A stretch of 64,000 nt of DNA from NCBI GenBank assembly GCA_048158365.1, contig JBLLNL010000014.1, one strand, 5' to 3'. Position numbers and translations under genes: made by a program. This DNA is from Azoarcus_F sp048158365 (GTDB taxonomy: Bacteria > Pseudomonadota > Gammaproteobacteria > Burkholderiales > Rhodocyclaceae). The notes under the pieces were generated by a model, which was given only the letters and a program-made list of their open reading frames with translations, did not search any database and was not told the DNA's origin. This document shows, one piece after another, positions 9,293-18,618 of the stretch (position 1 is its first letter; each line of letters begins with the position of its first letter).

Positions 9293-10633
9293 ATGCGGTG
9301 GAGGCGGAAAGTGAGCAGGGTCTTTTCCGCATCACTCTGGGTGGGTCTGTATCTGGCGCTCGTCAGCGCACCGTTGTGGCTGTTGCTCGCGGGCGAGATC
9401 CCGCCGGGCGGCGGACCGTGGTGGGACCTGGCCATGGCCTTCGGCTTTGCCGGCCTCGCGGTCATGGGCGTGCAGTTCGCGCTCACCGCGCGCCTGCGCA
9501 GGGCGACCGCGCCGTTCGGCATCGACATCATCTATTACTTCCATCGCCTGGCCGCATACATCGGCATCGCGCTGGTGCTCGCGCACTTCGCGATCGTTCA
9601 GGTCCTCCATCCGGACGCGGTCGGCGTGGTGAATCCGCTGCAGGCGCCCGGCTACATGAGTGCCGGGCGGCTGTCGTTGATCCTGTTCCTGGTGGTGATC
9701 GTGAGCTCGGTGTGGCGCAAGCAGCTGGGCATCGAGTACACACGCTGGCGGATCCTGCACACGGTCGCGGCCACGAGCGCGGTCCTGCTAGCGATCTGGC
9801 ATGTGATCGGGGTCGGGTACTACACCGAGGCGTTGTGGAAGTACCGGCTGTGGATCGCATACAGCGGCTTTTGGCTCATGCTGGTCGTCTATGTGCGTGT
9901 GGTCAGGCCGTGGAGCATGCTGCACCGGCCATACCGTGTGGTCGAGGTGCGTCCGGAGGGCGGGCGGACGACCACGCTGGTGCTCGAACCGGACGGACAT
10001 GCGGGCATGCGCTTCTCGCCCGGCCAGTTCGCATGGCTGACGCTGCGTGGCTCGCCCTTCAGTTTCGAGGAGCATCCGTTCTCGTTTTCCGGCAGCGCCG
10101 CCGCGCAGACGGGGTGCATCGAGTTCACGATCAAGGCGCTCGGGGACTTCACTGAAGCCATAGCCGGAGTCCGGCCGGGCGAACGGGCGTGGCTGGATGG
10201 TCCGTACGGCGTGTTCAGTGTCGATCGCTATCCTGCGGCGCAAGGTTTCGTGTTCGTCGCGGCCGGCGTCGGCATTGCGCCGATCATGTCGATGCTGCGT
10301 ACGCTGGCCGATCGCGGCGATCCTCGCCCGATGACGCTGATCTATGCCGACGGCGACGCGGAAGCGATGATCTTTCGCGAGGAACTGGAGGCGCTGCAGA
10401 CCCGGCTCGAGCTCGAGCGGGTATGCGTGCTCGAGCGCCCACCCGAGGGTTGGTCCGGCGCGCGAGGCCGGATCACGGCCGAGCTGATCGAGCGGTTCGT
10501 GCCGGCCGATCGCGGTGGCTTCGAGTACTTCATCTGCGGTCCCCAGCCGGTGAGCGACATCGTGCAGCGACAGCTTTGCAGCATGGGGGTTAAGGGCGCG
10601 CGGGTACATTTCGAACTGTTCGACATGGTGTAG
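9293..10633 (+). CDS. Ferric reductase-like transmembrane NAD(P)H:FAD oxidoreductase
   Basis: 446 residues. The N-terminal half has six membrane helices of the ferric-reductase/NOX type with haem-ligand candidates (YYFHRLAAYIG near residue 85, HFAIVQ, RILHTVAATSAVLLAIWHV). The C-terminal half is an FNR-like module with FAD-binding EHPFSFSG near 265 and NAD-binding FVAAGVGIAPIMSML near 322, ending in the FICGPQPV and HFELFD motifs. It should move electrons from cytosolic NAD(P)H through haem to an acceptor on the outside. A cytochrome c gene begins 3 bases downstream, suggesting that this cytochrome is the partner. Confidence 0.9.
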   Translation: MRWRRKVSRVFSASLWVGLYLALVSAPLWLLLAGEIPPGGGPWWDLAMAFGFAGLAVMGVQFALTARLRRATAPFGIDIIYYFHRLAAYIGIALVLAHFAIVQVLHPDAVGVVNPLQAPGYMSAGRLSLILFLVVIVSSVWRKQLGIEYTRWRILHTVAATSAVLLAIWHVIGVGYYTEALWKYRLWIAYSGFWLMLVVYVRVVRPWSMLHRPYRVVEVRPEGGRTTTLVLEPDGHAGMRFSPGQFAWLTLRGSPFSFEEHPFSFSGSAAAQTGCIEFTIKALGDFTEAIAGVRPGERAWLDGPYGVFSVDRYPAAQGFVFVAAGVGIAPIMSMLRTLADRGDPRPMTLIYADGDAEAMIFREELEALQTRLELERVCVLERPPEGWSGARGRITAELIERFVPADRGGFEYFICGPQPVSDIVQRQLCSMGVKGARVHFELFDMV

Positions 10634-10636
10634 CGG

Positions 10637-11047
10637 ATGCGAGAAGAACTGGCGCGCTGGGTGGCCCTGCTGACCGTCGTCGTGACGGTATCGCTGTCGG
10701 CGCTGTTCGCATGGGTGCACAATTCCGGCGACGAGCCGGAACGAGCTGCCGCCGGCCGCCTCCCCGCGGTCGCATCAAAGCTGGTCGACCATCCGGGACA
10801 TGCGGTGTTCGTCGCACAGCGGTGCACGTCCTGCCATTCGGTCGGCGGCGAGGGTAGCCCCCGCTATCCGCTCGACGGGGTCGGTGCGCGTCTGGATCGT
10901 GAAGCGATTCGAAAATGGATAGTCGGCGCCCCCGAATTGCAGGACCAGCTCCCGGCCAGCGCGTTTCGCCGCAAGCAGCAGTATCAGGCCCTGCCCGACG
11001 CGGAACTGGAGGTCCTGGTCGACTGGTTGCAGATGCCGGCCGACTGA
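10637..11047 (+). CDS. Membrane-tethered monohaem cytochrome c
   Basis: 136 residues with an N-terminal hydrophobic segment (ARWVALLTVVVTVSLSALFAWV) and one CxxCH haem site (CTSCHSVGG near residue 64). The probable distal region contains LPDAELEVLVDWLQ, the usual last helix of small class I cytochromes; no methionine ligand could be assigned with confidence. It starts 3 bases after the flavocytochrome gene, so the two form an operon. The likely role is periplasmic electron exchange with the ferric-reductase-like protein. Confidence 0.88.
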   Translation: MREELARWVALLTVVVTVSLSALFAWVHNSGDEPERAAAGRLPAVASKLVDHPGHAVFVAQRCTSCHSVGGEGSPRYPLDGVGARLDREAIRKWIVGAPELQDQLPASAFRRKQQYQALPDAELEVLVDWLQMPAD

Positions 11048-11156
11048 TGCCGCGCGGCATCGGCTCGCACTGCGTCGCCGGTGCTGCGCGGGGCCACGCT
11101 CTCAGCTCGATTCTCCAGAGCAACATCAGGTTTTCTCCAAGCTTTCGAGCGATTCG

Positions 11157-11381
11157 GTGCCTACCATTGAATCATCACGACACGCTCCTCGGAGACCGAT
11201 CGCCGAGATCCGGCGACTGAATCGAGACACCCCGGTCATGCTGTTCTCGGGTTACGCCGACGGACTGTCCGATGAAATGCTCGCATTGGCCCGCATCCGC
11301 AGCTTGCTCACGAAACCGGTCGAAGCGTCCACGCTGTTTTCGTCGCTTGCTGTCTTGCCCACGCCGCAGCCCCCGCCATGA
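11157..11381 (+). pseudogene. Receiver-domain fragment (C-terminal part)
   Basis: The peptide PVMLFSGYADGLSDEMLALA followed by SLLTKPVEASTLFSSL matches the last third of a response-regulator receiver domain: the conserved Ser after beta-4, and the Lys-Pro after beta-5. The phospho-acceptor Asp and everything upstream are missing. This resembles the terminal receiver of a hybrid histidine kinase. No start or Shine-Dalgarno sequence is convincing. Confidence 0.6.
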
Positions 11382-11515
11382 CGGCCGGCGTCGTGATTGA
11401 CGGGGTTTGTTGCCCTTTTGTATCCCGTGCTCATCGCACGTGCACGCGGCACCTGCCCGTCGTCCCGACGATGGTCAACGTGGCCGTCACCGCGCTGACT
11501 TCGCAGAACGCGGGC

Positions 11516-12721
11516 TTACTCCATGTGTGCGATGGCCTCGTAGGTGTCGCCCGCGACCTTGAAGAAGTTGTAGTTGCCGGCGACGTCGCCTGCCGCGTCG
11601 AACTCGTGATCACCGGCGGCGCCCTTGTAGTCGATGTCCTTGCCTTCGGCGATCAGTTGCTTGGCCTTGGCCCACTCGCCCGGCAGGATCGGTTCGCCCG
11701 GAGCGGACGCTACCGCGCGCAGGGATTCGGACAGTCTGGCGCGATCGCCGCCGGCCTTCTCGATCGCGAGGGCCATCAGAAAGGCTGCGTCATACGAGGT
11801 CGTGGTGAAGATCGCGTCAGGGTTGCCGCCGGCGGCCGAGAACGCGGCGCGGAAGTTGTCGAGAGAGGCCGACGCTTCGCCGACCGGGGCCGACGTGAAG
11901 AAATTCTCCAGGTTATCCGCGCCGAGTTCGCGGATCACCGCGTCGGATTTCATGCCGTCGGCGCCGACGAAGTTGTTGAAGAAGTTGTTCTCCAGCGCCT
12001 GGCGCAGGATCGTCAGTCCGGTGCCGTCGCCGTAGTCGAAGATGACCAGCGTGTCGGCGCCGCCGCGCGCGAGCTGCGCGAGGTCGGACCTGTAGGAGGC
12101 CTTGCCGTCCTCATGCGCGGAGTAGCCGGCGATGGTGCCGCCGATCACCTCGAACTCGGCCTTGAAGGCCTCGGCGAGGCCCTTGCCGTAGTCGTTGTTC
12201 AGATAGGCGACCGCGACGTTGTCCATGCCGCGCGCCTTGATCGTGCGCGCCAGTGCTCGGCCCTGATAGTCGTCGGACGGTACGGTGCGGAACACCAGAT
12301 CCTTGTCGTCGATGCCGGTGATCTGCGGCGAGGTGCCCGACGGCGTGATCATCAGCGCGCCTGCCGGAACCGCGACCGAATTGGCGGCGGCCAGCACCGC
12401 ACCCGAGCAGTGCGGACCGACGACACCGATCACGCGGTCGATGTTGACCACCTTGGTCGCGGCGTCGGTGGCGTTCTGCGGATTGCAGGCGCTGTCGCCG
12501 ACCACGTGTTGCAATGTTCCGCCGTTGCCGATGCCGCCCTGTTCGTTGACCTGCTTCACGGCGAGTTCGGAGGCCGCGATCATCGGCGGCGCCATCGCCG
12601 CGATCGGTCCGGAGATGCCGCCCAGCAGCGCGATCCGCGCGTCCTGGGCCCAGGCCGGCGTCGTGATCAGCGCGGCACCCAGCAGTGCAGTGACGAGTCC
12701 TGCAGTGGTCTTCGGTTTCAT
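11516..12721 (-). CDS. Branched-chain amino acid-type ABC transporter substrate-binding protein
   Basis: 401 residues with a signal peptide (GLVTALLGAALITTPAWAQ) and a type I periplasmic-binding fold of the LivJ/amide family: ARIALLGGISGPIAAMAPPM, CNPQNATDAATKVV, GPHCSGAVLAAA and AYLNNDYGKGLAEAF. ATG at 12721 follows a very strong GGAGGTGAGAAC. It is the last gene of the minus-strand livG-livF-livH-livM-livJ set. It delivers the ligand, probably a branched-chain amino acid, amide or related compound, to the membrane complex. The ligand cannot be assigned from sequence alone. Confidence 0.92.
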   Translation of the reverse strand: MKPKTTAGLVTALLGAALITTPAWAQDARIALLGGISGPIAAMAPPMIAASELAVKQVNEQGGIGNGGTLQHVVGDSACNPQNATDAATKVVNIDRVIGVVGPHCSGAVLAAANSVAVPAGALMITPSGTSPQITGIDDKDLVFRTVPSDDYQGRALARTIKARGMDNVAVAYLNNDYGKGLAEAFKAEFEVIGGTIAGYSAHEDGKASYRSDLAQLARGGADTLVIFDYGDGTGLTILRQALENNFFNNFVGADGMKSDAVIRELGADNLENFFTSAPVGEASASLDNFRAAFSAAGGNPDAIFTTTSYDAAFLMALAIEKAGGDRARLSESLRAVASAPGEPILPGEWAKAKQLIAEGKDIDYKGAAGDHEFDAAGDVAGNYNFFKVAGDTYEAIAHME

Positions 12722-12789
12722 GTTCTCACCTCCAGTTTGTTGTACCCGCGGGTACGTTCGACATGGGCTGTCAGGGATGGGTTTCGCGC

Positions 12790-13737
12790 CTATCCGGGTT
12801 GCGCCGGCTTCTTCCTGTGTTCCTCGGGGAGGATGCCTTCCGGCCTGAACCGCAGCACCAGCTGCAACATCAGGCCGATGATGAATATCCGGATGTATTT
12901 TGCCTGGATCGCCACTTCGGTGGGCAGACGGTCGGTCAGCAATTCGGTCACCGACCAGATGATCCAGATCACCGCCGCCCCCAGGATCGCACCGCGGTTG
13001 TTGCCCGAGCCACCGAGGATCAGCATGATCCAGATCAGGAAGGTCGCGATCATCGGGTCGATCGCCTCGGGGGTGATCGAGCGGTTGAAATGCACGAACA
13101 ATGCACCGGCCAGACCCATGATCGCCGAGCCGAAGATGAAGGCCTGCAGGCGGCGTCGTTCCACCCGCTTGCCCATCGCGGCGGCGGCGGCCTCGTTGTC
13201 GCGGATCGCACGCATCATGCGGCCCCACGGCGCCTTGAGCTGGCGTTCGACCAGCAGGTACACGACCAGCACCGCGATCACGACCAGCGCCAGGTAGGCC
13301 AGCTGCGACTGCACGTAGGGCAGGTCGCCGAATGGACGCGGGATGCCGGTGATGCCGCGCGAACCGCCGGTCAGCCAGTCCTCGGACTTGATGATGAGGC
13401 GGAAGATCTCGGCCACGCCGATGGTCGCGATCGCCAGGTAGTCCGAACGGAAACGCAGGCAGATCTTGCCGATCGGCCACGCGATCGCCGCCGCGACGAT
13501 CATCGCGGCCGCCCAGCCCAGCAGGATCGGCCATTCGAACCCGCCGACGCGCCCTGCCGCCGGGGTGCTGGTCAGAATGGCCGACGTGTAGGCGCCGATC
13601 GCGAAGAATCCGGCGATCCCGGCGTTGAAAAGACCGGTGAAGCCCCACTGGATGTTCAGCGCGAGCGACAGCAGCGCGTAGATCCCGATCAGGATGCCCA
13701 TGAATATCGCATAGTTCGCGAGTCCGATCAGTTCCAT
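12790..13737 (-). CDS. livM: Branched-chain amino acid-type ABC transporter permease LivM
   Basis: 315 residues with about ten hydrophobic segments. LivM hallmarks include GIYALLSLALNIQWGFTGLFNAGIAGFF split across residues 18-46, FRSDYLAIATIGVAEIFR near 95, and the EAA-like loop APWGRMMRAIRDNEAAAAAMG near 170. It forms the heterodimeric membrane channel with LivH. It lies 49 bases downstream of livH and 68 bases upstream of the binding protein. Confidence 0.93.
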   Translation of the reverse strand: MELIGLANYAIFMGILIGIYALLSLALNIQWGFTGLFNAGIAGFFAIGAYTSAILTSTPAAGRVGGFEWPILLGWAAAMIVAAAIAWPIGKICLRFRSDYLAIATIGVAEIFRLIIKSEDWLTGGSRGITGIPRPFGDLPYVQSQLAYLALVVIAVLVVYLLVERQLKAPWGRMMRAIRDNEAAAAAMGKRVERRRLQAFIFGSAIMGLAGALFVHFNRSITPEAIDPMIATFLIWIMLILGGSGNNRGAILGAAVIWIIWSVTELLTDRLPTEVAIQAKYIRIFIIGLMLQLVLRFRPEGILPEEHRKKPAQPG

Positions 13738-13786
13738 GTCAGGCCTCCCGCCAGACCGCGAATATTTTGAGCGTGGGGGCAGTCAT

Positions 13787-14659
13787 TCACAGCACCTTGC
13801 CGTTGAGCAGCCCGCGCGGGCGGACCAGCAGGATGAGCAGCAGGATCACGAAGGCGGTGGCTGCCTTGTATTGACCGGGCACGACCAGAACCGACAACTC
13901 CTCGACCATGCCGACGATGAGACCGCCGAGCACCGCCCCCTCCACCCGGCCCACGCCCCCCAGGATGGCTGCGGCGAACATCGGCAGCAACAGGTGCCAG
14001 CCCATCATCGGCGTGAGTTCGGTGTTCACCGCCAGCATGAAGCCGGACGCGGCACACAGCGCGCCGACGATGGACCACAGCAGGATCGTCACATGGCGGT
14101 TGTCCACGCCCGACAGCCGGGCCAGATCCGGGTTGTCGGACATCGCACGCATCGCCTTGCCCCATTTCGACTTGCGCAAGAAGGTTTCCAGCACGACGAC
14201 GATGATCACGACCGACAGCAGTGTGTAGAGCTCGCGCGTGCGCAGCAGGATGCCGAAGTAGCTGTCCGGCCGCACGATGCCGCGCTGATAGGTTTGTGGG
14301 TCGACACCCCAGATGACCTGCACGGCCGAACGCAGCATCAGCGCGATACCGAGCGAGGCCATCACCGTCAGGATGGCCGGGCGCTTGCGCAGGTAATCGT
14401 AGAAACCCTTGTCGATGGCGACCGCCAGGATCGCGGTCAGGACCATCGCCACCGGCAATGCGACCCACGGGTCGACGCCGAGCACGCCGACCGCCGCGAG
14501 TGCCAGAAATGCGCCCATGGTGGCCAGGTCGCCATGGGCGAGGTGCGCGAAGCGCAGGATGCCGAACACCATCGTGATGCCGATCGCACCGACCGCGTAG
14601 ATCGACCCGAGCACCAGGCCGGGCACGATGTAAAAATTGATGAAGTCGAGCACCGTCAT
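13787..14659 (-). CDS. livH: Branched-chain amino acid-type ABC transporter permease LivH
   Basis: 290 residues, with the LivH pattern GLVLGSIYAVGAIGITMVFG near the N-terminus, RFAHLAHGDLATMGAF, and the coupling loop SKWGKAMRAMSDNPDLARLSG near residue 170. Ends LRPRGLLNG-type (LVRPRGLLNGKVL). Membrane half-channel paired with LivM. Starts 15 bases after the livF stop, consistent with one transcript. Confidence 0.93.
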   Translation of the reverse strand: MTVLDFINFYIVPGLVLGSIYAVGAIGITMVFGILRFAHLAHGDLATMGAFLALAAVGVLGVDPWVALPVAMVLTAILAVAIDKGFYDYLRKRPAILTVMASLGIALMLRSAVQVIWGVDPQTYQRGIVRPDSYFGILLRTRELYTLLSVVIIVVVLETFLRKSKWGKAMRAMSDNPDLARLSGVDNRHVTILLWSIVGALCAASGFMLAVNTELTPMMGWHLLLPMFAAAILGGVGRVEGAVLGGLIVGMVEELSVLVVPGQYKAATAFVILLLILLVRPRGLLNGKVL

Positions 14660-14674
14660 TGTGTCGCTCTCTGG

Positions 14675-15382
14675 TCAGCCGCCGAGGAACATCTGGGCCA
14701 CTTCGCGATCTGCGAGCAGCGCGGCTCCGGTGCCCTCGTGACGATTTGTGCCGGTCGCGAGCACATAGCCGCGGTCGCAGAAGGCAAGTGCCTGCTTGGC
14801 GTGCTGTTCGACCAGCATGATGGACACGCCGCTGTCGCGCACGTCGCGCGTGATCTGAAAGATCTGCTCCATGTACTTCGGCGACAGGCCGGCGGTGGGT
14901 TCGTCCAGCAGCAACAGCTTGGGGTCGAGCATCAGCGCGCGACCCATCGCGACCATCTGGCGCTGGCCGCCCGACAGGTCGCCGGCCAGTGCCTTGCGTT
15001 TGGCCTTCAGATCCGGGAACAAGCGGTAGACCCGATCATGTGCGGCCGACAGGTCACCCTTGCGCAAAAACGCGCCCATCTCGAAGTTCTCGTGCACCGT
15101 CATCTCGCGGAACACGTTCTCGACCTGTGGAACATAGCAGATGCCGCGCTTGACGATGCGATTAGGTGCCCAGCCGGTGATGTCCTCGCCGTCGAACACG
15201 ATCTGCCCGCTGCGCACGATGAGCAGCCCGAAGATCGCCTTCATCGCGGTCGACTTGCCGGCGCCGTTCGGTCCGACGATGACCACGATCTCCTTCGGCG
15301 CGACCTCGATCGTGACGCTCTGCAGGATGTCGGCATCGCCATAGCCGCCGCGCACTTGGCGCATCGACAGCACCATGCTCAT
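14675..15382 (-). CDS. livF: ABC transporter ATP-binding protein LivF
   Basis: 235-residue ATPase with Walker A GPNGAGKST near residue 37, signature LSGGQRQMVAMGRAL near 138, Walker B LLLLDEPTAGLSP near 157 and the switch His in LVEQHAKQAL. The start at 15382 has AAGGAGG directly upstream and overlaps the TGA of livG (ATGA). Energises uptake through LivHM together with LivG. Confidence 0.94.
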   Translation of the reverse strand: MSMVLSMRQVRGGYGDADILQSVTIEVAPKEIVVIVGPNGAGKSTAMKAIFGLLIVRSGQIVFDGEDITGWAPNRIVKRGICYVPQVENVFREMTVHENFEMGAFLRKGDLSAAHDRVYRLFPDLKAKRKALAGDLSGGQRQMVAMGRALMLDPKLLLLDEPTAGLSPKYMEQIFQITRDVRDSGVSIMLVEQHAKQALAFCDRGYVLATGTNRHEGTGAALLADREVAQMFLGG

Positions 15383-16212
15383 AGATCCTCCTTGCGGAGC
15401 TCTTCTTCGCGTTCTTCCTCGACATGGGTGTCGTGCGACGCTTCCTCGCGCGCGGCCGCGGTTTCGCCGAGATAGGCCTCCAGCACCCGCGGGTCGTTGC
15501 GTACCGTGTCGAAATCGCCCGCGATCAACACGCTGCCTTCGGCCATGCACACCACCGGGTGGCACAGCTTCTGGATCATCTCCATGTCGTGCTCGATCAG
15601 GATGAAGGTGTAGCCCCGCTCCCGGTTGAGGATCTGGATCTTCTCCTCGAGCTTGCGCAGCAGCGTGCGGTTGACGCCGGCCGCGGGCTCATCCAGCAGC
15701 ACCAGCTTCGCGTCGGTCATCATCGTGCGGCCGAGCTCGAGCAGCTTCTTCTGGCCGCCGGACAGGTTGCCGGCGCGCTCGTAGGCGACGTGGGTGAGTT
15801 CGAGAAAGGCCAGCGTGTCCATGGCCAACTGCCTGACCTCTTCCTCGCGCTTGCGTACCGCGCCCCAACTGACCCAGTTGGCGAACAGATTTTCCCCGGG
15901 CTGGCCCGGTGGAACCATCATCAGGTTCTCCAGCGCAGTCAGGCGATGGAATTCATGCGGAATCTGGAAGGTCCGGACCAGGCCCTTGTGGAACAGCGCA
16001 TCGGTCGACAACGCGGTGACGTCCTCGCCGAGGAAGCTGATCCGGCCCGCAGTGGGCTGAAGCGCGCCGGCGATGACGTTGAACAGCGTGGTCTTGCCTG
16101 CGCCGTTGGGCCCGACCAGGCCGAGGATCTCGCCCTGATTGACCTTGAAGGAACAACCGTTGACCGCGTGGAAACCGCCGAACGCCTTGACGATGTTGTC
16201 GAGTTCGAGCAT
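15379..16212 (-). CDS. livG: ABC transporter ATP-binding protein LivG
   Basis: 277-residue ATPase: Walker A GPNGAGKTT, a LivG-type long Q-loop region (RTFQIPHEFHRLTALENLMM), signature LSGGQKKLLELGR, Walker B LVLLDEPAAGVN and switch IEHDME. The acidic C-terminal tail (VEEEREEELRKEDL) is unusual. The ATG at 16212 fits the family start MLELDNIVKAFGG; a GTG at 16227 is an alternative. First gene of the liv operon. Confidence 0.93.
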   Translation of the reverse strand: MLELDNIVKAFGGFHAVNGCSFKVNQGEILGLVGPNGAGKTTLFNVIAGALQPTAGRISFLGEDVTALSTDALFHKGLVRTFQIPHEFHRLTALENLMMVPPGQPGENLFANWVSWGAVRKREEEVRQLAMDTLAFLELTHVAYERAGNLSGGQKKLLELGRTMMTDAKLVLLDEPAAGVNRTLLRKLEEKIQILNRERGYTFILIEHDMEMIQKLCHPVVCMAEGSVLIAGDFDTVRNDPRVLEAYLGETAAAREEASHDTHVEEEREEELRKEDL

Positions 16213-16412
16213 GCCGTTCTCAGTCACGAAGTAGTCCCATTGTCCCCTGAGTGCCCCGGTGCGCGCGATCACGCAAACGCCTCCGGGGGGTGCCCCGCCC
16301 GGAGGGAAATTCACGCTGCCGATATATTGAGGGCCAAAGTATCCGATAGGCGATATTCCGGAAAGTCAGGGATAACCCCAGTGACATTGCGAACCGGTGC
16401 GCCCCGTCCGGA

Positions 16413-17942
16413 TCACGCCGGCTTGCGGGGTGGATCGTGTTGCTCCGCGTGCGTCTCTGATGATCCGGTGGGTTCGGCCTCACCGGTTGGCGTTACGCCA
16501 GTCTCGCGCGTCGCGTCTTCATCGCCGGGTTCGTCCTGCCTGGGTTCGATTTCACCATCGTTCGCGATCGATTCGGGCGCTTGAATCCCGGGCGTTCCGA
16601 CCGGCGTTTCGATTGGGTGTGCGGCTACACCGATCGCTTCCGGATCCGGTTCGACGCCATCTTCGGCGGTGGCGCCCGCATCGCCGTGCCCGGCATCGTC
16701 GGACACGGTTTCGAGCCGGTGTTCCTCCACCGCCGCCGCCATCTCCATCGCGGTCGCCGCGGTCCTGACCATCGGCACGAACTGGGCGGGCTCCTCGACG
16801 ATCTCGTCCTTACGTTGACGCGCCTGCAGGACGACGTACAGCCCAAGCGGCCCCAGCACCGCAGCGAAGAACAAGGGCATCGCCGCGGCGCCGCCCAGGC
16901 CCATCAGCAATCCGGCCAGACTGGGACCGACCATCGCGCCCAGCCCGTGCAGCAGCAGCACGCCGGCATTGCCGGACAGAATATCATCGTGCGATAAATG
17001 ATCGACGAGGTGGGCGACCACGATCGGGTAGATCGCGAACGCCATGCCGCCGTACACGAACGCGGCTGCCAGCAGCGCCTGCATGTGCGCACCGAATGCG
17101 GCCATCAGCACGCCCGCGATCGCCGCGCCGCCGGAGGCGAGCGCGAGCGCATAACGGCGGTCGACCCGGTCGGAGAGACGACCCAGCGGCAGCTGCAGCA
17201 GGCCGCCGCCGACGATCGCGATCGTCATCAGCAACGCGACCCCGCTCGCATCCATGCCCAGGCGGGTCGCATACAGCGGACCCATGCTCCAGAAAGTGCC
17301 CATCGTGAGGCCAGAGGCCACCGCGCCGACCACCGCGGCCGGCGCGGCCGACCACAGACGCGCAATGGTCAGTCGTGGCACCGTGGACACCAGCGGCTGG
17401 GGCAGCCGGGTGGAGGCGACCGGCAGCACTGACAGACACACCATGATCGCGGCGATCGAGAACAGTACGAAGGTGGCTGGCGACGCCAAATGCAGGAACT
17501 GCTGCGCGGTCGCCAGCGCGGCCATGTTGACCACCATATAGAACGCGAAGATCTGCCCGCGTCGCTCGGCGGCGGTCTGCGTGTTGAGCCAGCTCTCGAT
17601 CACGGTATAGAAACCCACCAGCGCGATGCCGGTGAGCAGGCGCAGACCGATCCAGACCCAGGGGTGCACGATCAGCGAGTGCACCAGCACGATCGCGGCG
17701 ATGCCGGCGGCAAAGAAGTTGAAAGCCCGGATGTGACCCATTCGCCGGATCAGCGGCGGCACGACATAGGTGCCGACGAAGAATCCGAGGAAATAGGCGG
17801 AGCCCATCAGACCCAGAACCTGGTCGCTGTATCCCTCCAGACTGCCCCGCAGCGCGATCAGCGTGCTGAGGAGTCCGTTGCCGAGCAGCAGCAGCGCGGT
17901 TCCGATCATCAGCGAACCGATCGGGAGAATATGTGGAAGCAT
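16413..17942 (-). CDS. MFS transporter (YcaD-like) with long acidic C-terminal tail
   Basis: About 509 residues. Residues 1-385 form a 12-helix major facilitator close to the YcaD family: TALLLLGNGLLSTLIALRG, SAYFLGFFVGTY and GLRLLTGIALVGFYTVIESWL split across helices 1-4, and PLGRLSDRVDRR near 260. The last 115 or so residues are a cytoplasmic low-complexity tail rich in Glu, Asp, Pro and Thr, which normal YcaD proteins lack. Substrate unknown. The start at 17942 (MLPHILPIGSL) fits the family better than the upstream codon at 17978. Confidence 0.88.
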   Translation of the reverse strand: MLPHILPIGSLMIGTALLLLGNGLLSTLIALRGSLEGYSDQVLGLMGSAYFLGFFVGTYVVPPLIRRMGHIRAFNFFAAGIAAIVLVHSLIVHPWVWIGLRLLTGIALVGFYTVIESWLNTQTAAERRGQIFAFYMVVNMAALATAQQFLHLASPATFVLFSIAAIMVCLSVLPVASTRLPQPLVSTVPRLTIARLWSAAPAAVVGAVASGLTMGTFWSMGPLYATRLGMDASGVALLMTIAIVGGGLLQLPLGRLSDRVDRRYALALASGGAAIAGVLMAAFGAHMQALLAAAFVYGGMAFAIYPIVVAHLVDHLSHDDILSGNAGVLLLHGLGAMVGPSLAGLLMGLGGAAAMPLFFAAVLGPLGLYVVLQARQRKDEIVEEPAQFVPMVRTAATAMEMAAAVEEHRLETVSDDAGHGDAGATAEDGVEPDPEAIGVAAHPIETPVGTPGIQAPESIANDGEIEPRQDEPGDEDATRETGVTPTGEAEPTGSSETHAEQHDPPRKPA

Positions 17943-18123
17943 GGGACAAGTAGAACGCAAAAGCCGCCCCACTGCCAAGTCTCGAAGCCCGCCTCATCGG
18001 CACCCCCGGCGACCAATGGACCGGACAGATCGCGTGCGACGAGTCCGTGCGGTTTATTTGCTCCCTGCACGGACAGCCGCGCGGACTTGAACAGTTTCCG
18101 GCCCCGCGCTATCGTTCAATGCC

Positions 18124-18618
18124 ATGAAAACCGCGCCTGCAGGCGCCTCGGCAGCAGTGAGCACTCCGACCCCTCCCAAACTCCGCTCCTTTCCGGATCG
18201 CCTCCGCCAGATCACCCTCTTCGAGGTGGGTGGGCTGGCCTTGATCACGCCGCCGTTCGCTTGGGCGAGCGGGGTGCCGGTCAGCGAGTCGATCGGCCTG
18301 CTGGCCCTGCTCGCGCTGATCGCCGCGATCTGGAACGGCTGTTACAACACCTGCTTCGACTGGGTGGACGGCCGTATGAGCGGGCGGGCCGCCGATCGTC
18401 GTCCGGTACGCCTGCGTGCGGTACACGCGGTCGGTTTCGAATCCGGTCTGTTGCTGATGAGCCTGCCGGTCATCATGTGGTGGACCGGCATGGGTTTCGT
18501 CGAGGCCCTGATCGCCGATCTCGCGCTCGCATCCGCTTATGTGGCCTACGCTTTCGGGTTCAACCTGGCTTACGACCGGATGTTCCCGATCGGGGTGCGC
18601 GTGCTCAATGCCGACTGA
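18124..18618 (+). CDS. PACE family efflux transporter
   Basis: 164 residues: a 20-residue leader, then four membrane helices forming two bacterial transmembrane pair (BTP) repeats. Diagnostic segments are ITLFEVGGLALITPPFAW near residue 30, WNGCYNTCFDWVDGR near 74 (PACE usually reads N-x-x-F-D) and AYVAYAFGFNLAYDRMFPI near the end. PACE pumps export biocides such as chlorhexidine, and polyamine-like compounds. The gene overlaps murB by 11 bases and would be co-transcribed with it. Confidence 0.88.
   Translation: MKTAPAGASAAVSTPTPPKLRSFPDRLRQITLFEVGGLALITPPFAWASGVPVSESIGLLALLALIAAIWNGCYNTCFDWVDGRMSGRAADRRPVRLRAVHAVGFESGLLLMSLPVIMWWTGMGFVEALIADLALASAYVAYAFGFNLAYDRMFPIGVRVLNAD

Noticed and set aside
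11516..13648. A 710-residue frame that seems to fuse an unrelated peptide to the Liv binding protein
   Set aside because: The first 309 codons are livM read in the wrong phase. The true binding protein starts at 12721, with a strong ribosome binding site and a signal peptide.
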